The translations under genes and the position numbers were made by a program. 64,000 nt of DNA, from positions 37,653,804-37,717,803 of the forward strand of contig NC_084888.1 of the NCBI RefSeq assembly GCF_958979055.1, in the 5' to 3' direction. Origin of the DNA: Alnus glutinosa. Lineage: Eukaryota > Streptophyta > Magnoliopsida > Fagales > Betulaceae. The notes beneath the pieces are model-generated. The model saw nothing but the letters and a program-made list of their open reading frames with translations. It did no database searches and had not been told where the DNA came from. Of this stretch, positions 1-11,451 are shown in pieces (position 1 is the stretch's first letter; every line of letters begins with the position of its first letter).

Positions 1-63
1 GCATGATGAGCAAAACATGGTCTTAGAAGAATGACTCAGAACTGGCATTTAAAGGAGACAAAC

Positions 64-3000
64 CTTTCGCAAGGTCTCAGAAACAGCAACGACTACCCAT
101 GTTGGCCAAACAGCAATAGCAACCAAATTCGAGAAGGCCACAAATGGAGCAGAGCAAATAGCTGTAGTAACCCCAGCAACAGTAAGAATTCGCCCCTGTA
201 CTTGACAAGTAAAAGCAAGGTTTATCAATGAAAACCTTGATTATGCTTAAATATTCAATGAAAAAGACCAACTTAATTATGCTTATAATCACTACAAAAT
301 TTGCTAAGGAAGTGGATACATGAAACTACAAGGTTTCCAAGTATGTTGCCCACCTGCCAAGGTTAAAAAGTCTTGGACTAAAGTCTTGATCCAAAACTAA
401 CAGCAGGGACTCAACAATGCATTAACCCAGAAGAATTCGAAATAGCAGCAGAATAAAGGCGCCATCTAGATTTTACCATACACCCCTGGTCCACCCCTCC
501 ATACCAAAAGAAAAAGGCTATAAAAGAACAGTAAAGGAGAGGAAATGTGCCATTTGGGAGGTCTATGGCATATACATGTACTTTCTTCAGGCCTTAAATG
601 AGCTACAATTTTTTTCGGGTACTTAAAAAATGCCTATTAGTTTCATGATTAGAGCCTGTAAACCTCAGAATCAGCTGCAAGCATGAAACTAACTTTGAGA
701 CATACAGTCTAAAGGAGTCAAGGATCTACACTCTCTAGACAGTATTTCTCATTTTCTTTGTTGTAACAACATGATATAACATCAATCAGACTGCAAAAAC
801 TCGATCTTTGACATAGCATACCGTCAAGGTAAGTTGTCCAGCAAGGATAAAAACAGCAATGAAGCTATTTATCTGGGCAAACAATCTTCTTCTGCCAACA
901 GAGCTTGTAACAGTTGCGGCAATTACAGTCACTTTCTGCAGTAGCAGAAAAAGCAAACTTCAGCTTAAAGAAGATACAAATTCGATTAATAACCCACAGG
1001 AACAATAATGATTGATGAAACTAAGCACATCAAACTAACTCAACCAAGCCATAATTCCTGAGTACAAATTAAGCACTGCAAATAAAACCTCTGATATGCA
1101 CAGAAGGTTTCATGCAGATGAACTTCTACATATAGTGTGGGTTGCTTGTGCATAAAATGTCTAAAGTGAATTAAAAAAAAAAAAAAAACCCTTCTATTGA
1201 AGAGATATACTACAATACATGCTAGATTTTATTATTTTTGGGAATGAATACCAATTATAAAGGATAAATACAAGGAACTTAAGCTTTATTGATTAATATA
1301 AATGGAAATGAGGAGATCAATCTGTGTGGTCCCTAAAAGAATGAGAAGATACAAAGTTGGCTTTAATAGAATTACATGAATAAGCTATTTCTTTAGCAAT
1401 CCTTTCCCTTTCCTCATTCTTCCTGAGAACTGGAGGGAGATAAACAAGACAAAATAAAAATATTATTGTACTTAGGCTTCATAAGCACATGCATGATGAT
1501 AAGTCTTGAATTATTTTATTCAAGACCCCTTAATTTACATTTGTTATGCCTAGTTTGTGTTGTAAATATAATATTTTGTTGTGTTTTAGTGTTTTGTATT
1601 ATTTTCAGTTAGTTGAAATCTAGTTCAAAACACTTGAATTAGACTTGAAAATACATCAATGGTATTTTGGTCATTTCCAAAGTTCGAGGCTGATCCTGAA
1701 AAGATGAAAAATTGATCAAGGCAAATCGATTGATCGATTATTTCTTCAGTAAAGAAATCGATCGATCGCATCATCAGTCGAAGAAAATTGATCGATCCAA
1801 AGTCGATCGATCGATTATTTATGCAGTCGCGAAGTCAATCGATTGAACCTGGATATTTTCCGAGAAAATCTTAGGATGTTGACATGCTTTGTGTGGATGA
1901 AATTAATCCAATTTGGGCGGTTCACAGAGGATGTCGATACTATTTTGTGCGGCCAAAAATTGTTCTTTGATGTCCCATTTGTAAATTAAATCTCTATATA
2001 TATGAGATTAGCGTTTTAGGTTAAAACATGCATCTTTTGGGGTTTTCGGATTTTCTCAGGTGTATCACTTCATTTCTTAAGTAATTTCTAGTGCTTTTCA
2101 TTTCCTTTAATGCACGTTTTCTGGGCTTAGTTCCAGAGAGCAACTTCTTCTTCTTTTCCCTCTTTGTTCTTCAAGTTTTAGTTTAGTTTTTATTTTCTTT
2201 TGTAATCCGAATTTTATGATTTTAATCTAGTTGTTTTTAGTTCATTTTCTTCTTGTTCCTTTACTGTTTTCCTTAGATTTCATGCATAATTTAGTTTATT
2301 TCATGTCTAGCTAAATTAGTTCCTATGGTTTGATCAAAATCCTCTTCAAAAACCATGAAGTGTTCTTGAGGTTCTTAGGATTTTCTTGAGATGTTTGATG
2401 ATTGTTAAGGGCTAGAGGATATCAAAACTCATGCTAAAGGTTTTGCTATCAATATTCCAATCTAATTATTCATGAAAAAGGGATTTGCTTGTCTATAAGT
2501 TTTCTTGGATTCTTGAGTAAAACCAACGTTCTTGGAAACAAGAAAGATGTCTTTTGCAATGGTTCTAATTTGACATGATATATGTTTACCTATTAGAGTC
2601 ACCTTATAGGGTATACTAAGGAACACCGGTCGTTTCATACCTTTGGTAGTTTAAACCGTTTTGCAATTATAGTGTAACTTTTATGTGATTTGATCGGTGT
2701 GAACTAGATATCTTATCATTGTGGCCTAATTAGGGTTTCTATATATTGTGTATACTTATTAGGATGCGTTATAGAGTAGTAAGCCAGGAAGCATTAATCA
2801 CTTCACACCTTTGGTAGAATAAACGTTTTTCAATTGCAGTTTAAATCTTTACGTGGAGTTGTTTAATGTAAAACTAGGTGCTTTATGATTACGTCTTAAC
2901 TAAAGTATTTTCATGTCGAGGTCGTCGTAATGGTTAACGCCCATTACGCGCTCATATCATGCATGTTAGGAAGATCCATATAGACTTTAAGCATTTTAAC

Positions 3001-6000
3001 GGTTGAGGGGTGGATAAGATTAATACCCTAAGTTTTCGTTTAAGTTTGTTTTCATTTCCCACTTTTCTTTATTTTACTCGTTGTAGTTTCAATTCTACAA
3101 CTTTACTTTTGTGTTTATTCTTAAATTAAGTTAGATACGTTCCTTTAAATATTCCGTTACGCAAACAACCCTAAATCTCTGTGGTTCGATAACCCTTACT
3201 ATAGTACAATTGATTCGTACTATTGCGAAGTGGTTCAATATATAAATTTAAAATCCACGTAATCAAGTCGACTACCACATGACTTTCCCTGTTAGTCAAA
3301 TCATACAACATATATTGAGAGGCTGATTTTGAAATAAAAGTACATTTCTTGGAAAGAGGATTAACTTACCTGAAAATAGAAGAATGAAGAGACAATTGCA
3401 CTGAGCCACAGGAACAAAGACACGTACAACAAATAAGTTGATGACAATATAAGTCGGAATCCATCTAAGACAACCCAAAGATGAGGCTTTGCCTTGGAAG
3501 TAGACGACTTGGGAGAACAACTTTTGAGAGTACTTGCAGTCTGCCCATCAGACTCACTTTGTTGATCAGGATCAGTTTCTCTAGAAATCAAAAGAAACCA
3601 AGTCAAGAAATATGAGGTTTAGCCCTTACATCCTGAATCCATCCGATGGTGCTTTCCAATAAACCATATAAGATGAATTGTGAGCCCTTTTGAAAAAGCT
3701 TTTAAAAATAACATGAATACCTGTTCACTGAGTTAAAGTTTTTATTTTTTTTGGGGCGGGGGGTGTCAAAATCAGAAGGGAACAGAATGTCATGATCAAC
3801 ACGATTATATAAAGCTTGCGTAAACCACACATTGGCAAATAGATTTTTAAGATTGTTAAACTACATTAAGGTGAGAACAGAGAATCAAGCATCTAAAACC
3901 TTATCAAAGAATCAAGCATCTAAAACACACAGAAAATCTTATAAGTGATTTTCGAAGTTTGAACTAAATCAGATATATTTTTGACATCACATTTCAAAAT
4001 CTAAAATTGTTTTTATTTATTGGCTCATCTCTTGAATGTTAAAAAGTTATGTGACAAGTTAAGAACGATACACCCAATAAAGACATGAAATTACATCAAA
4101 AGATATGCCAATGTAGGACCTTAAGATTCAGAAGCTTATAGCGCTCATTAATATGCATGAATAAACATTTATCACAAAGTCACAACAGAATTTATAGATT
4201 TGTTTGCAATTCCCAAAGCATTTAGTTTCAGCATGCAATTGCTCTGACGATCAGTACTGAACAGATTACAACAGAATTGTACTGAACAGAACAAGGATGA
4301 ATACAACCTTGAGAATTTCACTATTATCTTCATGTTCCAATGAAGCATTATTTATATAGACATGCATAAAAATTTGAAAATGTGGCTAACCTGATGGGAG
4401 ATAATTCCTCAGGAAGACTGGAGTCATGGGTCACATCCTGGTTTATCCCTTTTGATGACTGTGCAGCAAATTCCATTAACAAAGCAGCAAATAAAAGTAG
4501 AACTGCAAGAAATCAATCCATGGGTTAGAAGCCCTCCAAAAAACAAGGAAAGAGAAGAAAAAAGCAATTTACAGTGTCCAAGCAACTGAACAAGAAAACT
4601 TACATGGCCCCAAACGAGCCATTCCTGTGGCAAACAATGACCCAAAAAGCTGGCCAAGTGTGGCACCAGCACCAATGAACCCAAACAATCTTGAACCTGA
4701 CTGAATACAGAACAAGTCAAATATGTACTAAAATCTGTACTCGTTATCAGATATCATATGAGAGCAAACAGACCTCACTGTCCATCACATCAATTACTCT
4801 TGCCCAAGTTGAAGAAATTGTAATTAAATTAAGCAGAGCAACCTTCAAAGAAGCAAAAATTCCTATCACAACGTAAATTTTGGAAATAATGACATCTGAT
4901 AGTCAAAACAAACAAAAAATAATAGGATAATTTAATACCCAAAGGAAGAATCCAATCCTCACTAACATATAACACCATCCGTGGTTATCCCAATCTACAG
5001 GACATGTAGAATTGGCTTGGTTAACATCAACCTTTCGATCCTCTTTTGAAGTGGAGGATGTAGCCATTGAACCCTGTATAAGGAAAAAATGACCAATTTA
5101 GCTGAAAATGAATTAAAATTTTTGGACTCAATAGCAGCCCAAATCAGAAGCAATTATCTACTCATGAGATTCTCAATTTACCTTTAATGCGGAAGCTGAA
5201 TATCCAGCCGATGAGGAAAGCCATAGAATGAAGAACACAACAAGTGATACACTAAAAAACCTGTGTATCAAAACCAAAGCCTGGAATTTCAAGAAGCACC
5301 ATTACATGACGATATGTTAAAAAAAAAAAAAATTGTAGGCTGCTGGTTAATTTGATTGTGCATTGGTTAAACCTCTAAAAAAATGATTGTCGCTCAAGTG
5401 ATGAGATATTTACACTACTAATTACCATAATGCATTGTGAAACTAATGCACAAGTATTCTAGGTAACCAATGAATTAACCAGACTACGTGCCCCTATGAT
5501 TAAGTTTTAAGATGACTGACTAATTCATCCCACGTAACCTATACATGTCAACAGAGCTTAAGTCACTTTCTCGTAGTTAAGAGGCTTGAGGCAGGTAAAT
5601 CACTCATTGTTTATCAGTTTTGGAAAGCCCAGAAATTGACTTGGAATAGCCCAAATGCAGAAAAGATAAACAAATAAGTATAATTAATCCTCAGAAAAAC
5701 CAATATATATATATATATATATTATAGACATTGAAATCACCAGTTTTACCTTACCCATTGAAACCACAACATTGTACATGAGAGATGCTAGTCGTGTTCT
5801 GCTATAATACTATGCATTGCCCACGACATAACTCATAATTACTTGAATATGACAATATCAAAAAAGTATCATTTGATCAATCCCAAGCTAACATTATTAT
5901 AGCCCACCAAATATCAATGTCCCCTTCTTCATCATCAACCTCAGGATAATCAATATACATCTCATATTCATCCACCCACATCATATAGAAGTTATATAAA

Positions 6001-6561
6001 AAGATAAACAGAACCATATGATTCATCCCAAACTGAACCTGAGGTCAAATACACCTAAAATTTAGGACGAAAACATCAGTGATAAATCAAAAGACTAAGC
6101 GAAGAACTTCATACACATGAAAAAACGAATCAGGGTATCTCATATACAGTGAATTCATACATACCTTGCCTTTGGAAAGGTGAGGCAAAGAGAAAATGAC
6201 GGTGGAAAGAGGCGCAGCAATCAAAGTTAGCACCAAGGAACCCACAAAGAGGCCCGGTAGGTTCGATAGGCCCAAAGAGATGGCACCCTCATCCCGCAAT
6301 GGAAGCACTACGAAATACGCGCTCAAGATCTAACGGTTGAAAATAACCAAAAAAAAAAAAAAAAACAGACCCAGTTGAGTGAAATAAGAAAAATGAAATC
6401 TTGACAGAGGTAAAATCGGCGAGAGGAAGAATCAGTGTGGGGTTGGGGCTTACGAAGAAGAAGCAGGAGGAGGAGTGGAGCAACACGGAGGTCTCGTGAG
6501 GGTGCACCGTAACGAAAGTAGAGAGGATCGCATCCAAGCGAGGCCTACTTATCAGGTTCAT
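64..6561 (-). CDS. ATP/ADP-translocase-like (TLC/MFS-type) membrane carrier, 3' end beyond the window
   Basis: Ten exons can be spliced on the minus strand with GT-AG borders and an unbroken frame: 6454-6561, 6165-6329, 5182-5280, 4939-5073, 4774-4842, 4604-4700, 4391-4502, 3370-3580, 822-935, 64-195. They give 414 residues before the gene leaves the left edge in phase 0. The ATG at 6561 follows a GTG that also opens the frame. The product is a hydrophobic multi-pass protein. Conserved stretches include AYFVVLPLRDEGAISLG near residue 40, STWARVIDVMDSESGSRLFGFIGAGATLGQL near 190-220, and SSVGRRRLFAQINS near 345; a hydrophilic Ser/Lys-rich loop lies around residues 265-300. This fits the bacterial and plastid ATP:ADP translocase (TLC) clan of the major facilitator fold. 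Substrate and membrane cannot be read from the sequence. The intron between 3369 and 936 carries a solo LTR. Confidence 0.8.
1497..3277 (+). mobile_element. solo LTR (1,781 bp) with 5-bp target duplication
   Basis: The block begins TGATAAG and ends GACTACCA, and is flanked by the identical 5-bp repeat CATGA at 1492-1496 and 3278-3282. It contains a TATA-like run (TATATATATGAG, about 1996) pointing along the plus strand. A motif like CTCTGTGGTTCGATAACCC near 3177 resembles the 3' end of Tat/Athila-type Ty3 LTRs. No gag, pol or second LTR is present, so recombination between two LTRs left a solo copy. It lies in a large intron of the carrier gene, in opposite orientation. The LTR call rests on the TG/CA termini plus the TSD; family assignment is inference. 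Confidence 0.75.
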
Positions 6562-6831
6562 CACCGTCTTTGTTTGTCGCTGATCTATCTATACCTCAAA
6601 GGGACGATTTTTGAGCTCTGTCGCTCACAGTAGCGATACATACATACGAACTCTCCAATTTTCCAGCTCCAATGTCAAAGGTTGGCTCTTTTTTTTCTTC
6701 TTATTTTTTACTTTTTATTTTTCTTTATAATTTATTCTCTACAAATAAGCGTCTTACACGTAGACATCACACGCACAAACCATCCCGGTTCTTCACATTT
6801 CTTCGTACTGTGACCAAACCATCGAACCCCC
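6562..6831. promoter_or_regulatory. short divergent (bidirectional) promoter
   Basis: Only 270 bp separate the ATG of the minus-strand carrier (6561) from the first in-frame ATG of the plus-strand macro-domain gene (6832). Both 5' leaders and promoters must fit here. An AT-rich TATA-like run (CTTTATAATTTATTC) lies near 6722-6736 for the plus gene. I see no clear separate TATA for the minus gene. Confidence 0.6.
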
Positions 6832-7129
6832 ATGATTGGCACGTGCTGCAGAGGAGCTAAAGCGCTAGTCTTTGGTCAGTTTGGTGGTTCTAGAGTCTTC
6901 AGACCATCTGTCACTTGGGTTCCAAACCCTGTCCCTAGACGAAGACTCCCGAAACTTTCTTCTCCGCCTTCACCAGCATCAATGGCTAGAGCGAGTGGGG
7001 TTTCTACAATATCCAATGGAGGAGACGGCGTGATTCGCTTCCCGCTGTCTCCTTCCAGCTCGCTCGTTATCCAGAAGGGGGACATCACCCGGTGGTTCGT
7101 CGATGGCTCCACCGATGCCATAGTCAGTG

Positions 7130-7214
<85 letters not shown>

Positions 7215-9561
7215 TTTCTTTTGGGTCTTTTCTTTGTCTCGTGGAAATGATAATTATCATATTTTCTTTGCCTTTTTGTAATGAATTATCAACTCCTATG
7301 AGTTCCAGTGCATATTCTTTTTTTGTTTTTATTTTTGGATGAATATTCCAGTGCATATTCTTCGTTTTGATGGACATATTCTGCAGGTTAATCCAGCAAA
7401 TGAGCGAATGCTTGGAGGTGGTGGTGCAGATGGAGGTAATTCACACGATCTCCTTTGCTATCAGTTCGTAGTAACCATAACTTTGATCTTTTATTTTCCT
7501 TTTCTTTTCAGCTATACATAGGGCTGCTGGGCCAGACCTCCTACAAGCCTGTTATAATGTTCCAGAAGTCAGGCCTGGAGTTCGTTGCCCCACAGGGGAA
7601 GCAAGGATTACGCCGTAAGCTCTTCTGGTCTAAGATTTGCTTTTGACTTATGGTATAATTCAATGATCAAAGCACAATTTTGATCCTTGAACTATGTGTT
7701 GGATTTAATTTCATTCTTGAAATATCGATTGTTTCAATTTAGTTTTTCAAGTTTTAAAAAAAGGCAGCCATGTTAACCTTATTAGGTGGGATAATTTCGC
7801 ATAGCGTGTTTTCTTTTGAAAAAACGCAGCCATGTGATTATACCATCATCATTTTTTTTATAGTGATGAATCGTGTATGTGTTCCTATAAGAAAATAAAA
7901 AGAAATTTGGGCAGTAAGAGGAATAGGGAGTTCGTGGACCATCTTTTTCTCCATTGTGAGGTTGTGTGTGCCTTATAAAGTGCTTTTCAATTGTTTTGGG
8001 CTATCTTTAGTTATGCTTAGACGAGTAACTGACTTTTTTGCTTGTTGGGAACGGGTGGTAGCACTCAAAGTGTTGTTGTGTGGAAGATGGTGCATTCTTG
8101 TCTTTTGTGGTGTCTTTGGAGAGAACGAAATAATATAAGTTTCGAAGATCGCGAGAGGACGTTGGTGGAGAAGTCATTTTTCTTGAATACCCTTTATATT
8201 TGGATTGCTGCGTTTTTAACTCCTTTGGTGCTTAGTTTTTTTAATAATTTCCTTGTTCTTTTTTCTCCTTTTAACTAGGTATTTTTCTTGTATACTTTCT
8301 ATGTATTTGGGTAGCGTTTTTCGCTTTAATGATATTTCAATTACTTATAAGAATAAATAAATGAATTTGTCATTTTTTGGGGTCTTGAAAGGACAGGGAA
8401 ACATATAAGAACTTTTGAATGGAAATTGAAAAGGGATATAGCTCTAGTTCCTTAAAAAATGGTAAGATCTTTGGCACAAGAAGGGGAGGTTGATCTGTAT
8501 GATCTTGATTTGGTTCTCATCTGACACAGTTTAGAGATCAAAATCATATTTTAACCTTTAATGTTAACTGCAAGCATCAATATACTAACATCTTGTTACT
8601 ATGCAGAGGTTTTAACTTGCCTGCATCTCATGTAATTCACACTGTCGGGCCCATCTACAATGCTGATAGCAACCCTCAAGCCTCTCTGAGAAGTGCATAT
8701 AGGTAGTCATGGTGTATTTTGCTGCTATTTTAGTTACAAGTTTTATATTTTGTTTCTAAATGTGATTTCTTCTTGCCAAATCGATACAGGAATTGCTTGA
8801 TTGTTGCCAAAGACAATAACATTCAATATATTGCATTTACTGCCATATCTTGTGGCGTGTATGGGTAAGTTGAAAACTGAACTAATATGGTGTTTCTTTC
8901 ATTGGATTGCACATATTTTGTATCAACTACATGAACACCTTATCTTCTTGGTTGCTTGTATTGTGTTGTAACATATGTTGCCCAATGGAGAATTCATTCC
9001 CCTGCGTGATATGGGCTGACTCATAAAATTGTGGCCTTTCAAAGTGACTAAAATCATAGTTTAATGTGCTTTTGATTGATTTCTAACCAACCACACGACG
9101 AAAACCTTCCATGTCCTTCATAATTTTGGTGACATAAACATTATGACAATTATTTGCTCTACAGAATTTATAAATGATTGAGGTCTGTTATATATTCTAT
9201 TTTTCCTTGTTAAATGTTCATAAGAAATGCATGACAAGTTCATGTTTTCTTTCTATTCTTCATCATATTCTTGCAGATATCCTTATGATGAAGCCGCGAC
9301 GATAGCTATATCTACAGTTAAAGAGTTCCGAACTGACTTCAAAGAGGTATTGAATGTTTATTTTTTGCCTCATGTTTCCAATTTCTTTACTTTGTTTTAT
9401 GTGGAAAAGTTTGTTAGTTCTTATAAATATGTAATTTCTTATGAATAGAACCTTCTTGGATACTTAGTGGCATTTATATGATGCAGGTGCACTTTGTTCT
9501 GTTCTTGCCAGATCTTTACAATGAGTGGTTGAACAAGGCAAATGAAGTATTGAAAGATTAG
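6832..9561 (+). CDS. macro-domain (ADP-ribose-binding) protein, probably organelle-targeted
   Basis: Seven exons splice cleanly: 6832-7122, 7387-7435, 7512-7614, 8607-8702, 8790-8864, 9277-9346, 9487-9561, giving 252 residues. The macro fold is marked by NPANERMLGGGGADGAIHRA (loop 1, the ADP-ribose contact), HVIHTVGPIY, and the second loop ISCGVYGYPYDEAA. This is the MacroD/Appr-1''-p-processing type, which removes or binds ADP-ribose. The first 50 residues are rich in Arg, Ser and Pro and lack acidic residues, which suggests a mitochondrial or plastid presequence; an internal ATG at 6982 would give a 202-residue form without it. Exon 1 ends at a GTCAGT donor only 8 bases before a long CT repeat. 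Intron 3 holds a LINE tail. The gene is head-to-head with the upstream carrier. Confidence 0.9.
7131..7212 (+). repeat. (CT)n(GT)n microsatellite at an intron start
   Basis: About 35 CT units followed by about six GT units fill the first part of intron 1 of the macro-domain gene, starting 8 bases after its donor. Confidence 0.97.
7915..8365 (+). mobile_element. 5'-truncated L1-type LINE tail in an intron
   Basis: Translation in shifting frames gives VDHLFLHCEV, then VVVWKMVHSCLLWCLWRERN and FEDRERTLVEKS, the characteristic C-terminal end of plant L1 ORF2 (after the zf-RVT region). A 3' tail follows, reading CTTGTATACTTTCTATGTATTTGGGTAGCG and then an A-rich end. Frameshifts and stops make it inactive. 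It lies in intron 3 of the macro-domain gene, same strand. Confidence 0.8.
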
Positions 9562-11451
9562 TCTGTTCTACCAGCTAGCTATGGGAAAATTAAGTGTACT
9601 TGCCTATCATATCTATATGCGCAACTGCTCTAATTTGAAGTTGATGGTGGCCTGTGTGTGGAACTATTATAGACAAAACTTAAAAATCTTTGATTACAAA
9701 ATTTAAGTGTTATTACTTTAGATAAGGTGACCTTTCTTTGGAAAATATGGATTATGCTGGTGCTTCATGCTTGACTGCTTGCTATTCTGTTTTGTATCAT
9801 TTGTCCTGTCCCTGTAAATGAAACATGCTTGAATGCTAGTTGAACTTCCATGTCCATAATGCCCCTGTTTGTTATGCTCTTATGTATTATTGTGTCAACT
9901 TTTTTTCCGTAGCACAAGTGCAGAATCAGTTCTGAAATGTTCAGTACAATCTATAATTTGACTTGAAACACTAATCCCTTTATGGCTTGAGAATTCTGTG
10001 GTCTTGCCTATTCAACCGGTAGGGTTGGCAATCCTGAATTTTCAAGACACAGTTAACTTTCGGTCATTGAACCCAATACATGCTTCTTTGCTGGGGGTAT
10101 TTCCTTCCATCTCATCATATTGTGCATAAATGCTCATTTCTCTTGAATTTCTTCTTCTTCTTCTTCTTCATCATTGTGTTGTAAATGCATGGCTTCTCAC
10201 TAAACAAGAAATTATTCAGGACACCTGATATAGTACTTCTTTCTCTTGCGTTACATGTCTCGTAATTAACATCCACAAATATGAGTGACAAATCGTGTTC
10301 GCGAGTAAGGTTTAAGTCGTGTTGAGATATGGATATAAGAATATATAAGTCAACCATTACGCGACTTTAATTAAATAGGTCAAACTCATCAACTATAATC
10401 CGTTAATTTTGTGTTGAGCTGGGTTTGCATATTATGTTGAGAGATGAGTATAAAATTATATAGGTCAACTTGAATCCGACTTATTTAATTAAATATGTCA
10501 AATTCCTTAACCCAAAGTCGCTAATTTTATGTTGGGTTTACATCAAATTTGCGGGTCGTCTTAAGAATTGTCAAAACTCATACGAGAGAAAGGAGTTTGA
10601 CATAAATATACTAAATAGTTTTCCACTGCACAACTTAATAATAACATACCTAAAAAGAAATTGCCCTTAATCTTAACAGCTAGCAGGGTATGCAAAATAG
10701 AATAAAAGGCAAGAAGACTCCGGTTTCTTCATCTTTCTAATACGTACGTTAAGTAACTGGTTATTTCGTGGCAGTTTTGAGGCCTTCGACTTCTTTTCAA
10801 AGATCCTAACCATATACGGCTCATCTCCATGTTTGAACTTTGAAATGGAGAGGATCCTTATCCATGCACTATGCAGAACATGGGATGGGATGGGATGCAT
10901 GGCAAGCCTGAATTATTGCAATAAACGATCACAATAAAGGTCGCTAATCTTTGGCCGATGGACTAACATGAAATGAGTATAGGCCACATGTCCTCGTTTT
11001 GGAATTTTCACAAAAGAGAGAAGAAAATAGGCCACAAGATGAATGCACCATCTCTTGTCATTGTCAACGAATTAGTTCTATACGTTACAGTGATGAATGC
11101 GCCAGCTCTCATACCCTGCCGCTATGCCACTTCAAGAGAACCGTAAGAGAAGAAAAGCTGGCTACTCAAAACTTCCAAATCTCACTTACAAAAAAGAAAA
11201 AAAAATATATTCCAAATCTACACGTCTGTACCATGTCCACAAACATTTTCTTTTTCCCCCTTCTAATTTCTAATTAATGAAAGAAAGCAGGACAAAGTCC
11301 ACCAATTATGCACGGAGAGAACCAGGGATTTCATTCTGGTACAACATACAGAAAACAACAAAAATACAGATGGCTTCAGAACAGCATCTGAAACTCTACA
11401 ACAGTCGTCTATCGCACATTGTCACTCATAACTGAAACTAGAATACCAGAC
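9562..11451. other. intergenic between two convergent 3' ends
   Basis: It holds the 3' flank of the macro-domain gene and then AT-rich DNA with two adjacent copies of a dispersed repeat (10286-10585, listed separately). I see no coding sequence; short ORFs here have no recognisable motif. Confidence 0.7.
10286..10585 (+). repeat. two diverged copies of a dispersed GGCAATTCGTGTTCG-type repeat
   Basis: Both copies share the order 'GTTCG-CGGGT ... GTTGAGATAT-GA-TATAA-A-TATATA-GTCAA ... TTTAATTAAAT-GTCAAA ... CGTTAATTTTGTGTTGAG'. The same order recurs near 25270, 26573, 37636 and 49888. The copies run about 10286-10430 and 10432-10585, head to tail. No coding capacity. Confidence 0.7.

Noticed and set aside
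6672-6860. 62-codon ATG frame upstream of the macro-domain gene
   Set aside because: It lies in the short divergent promoter/leader, has a Phe/Ser-rich composition from T-rich DNA, and overlaps the true start in another frame.
6979-7377. Ser/Leu and Arg/Glu repeat frames over the CT microsatellite
   Set aside because: Direct translation of the (CT)n repeat, in an intron.
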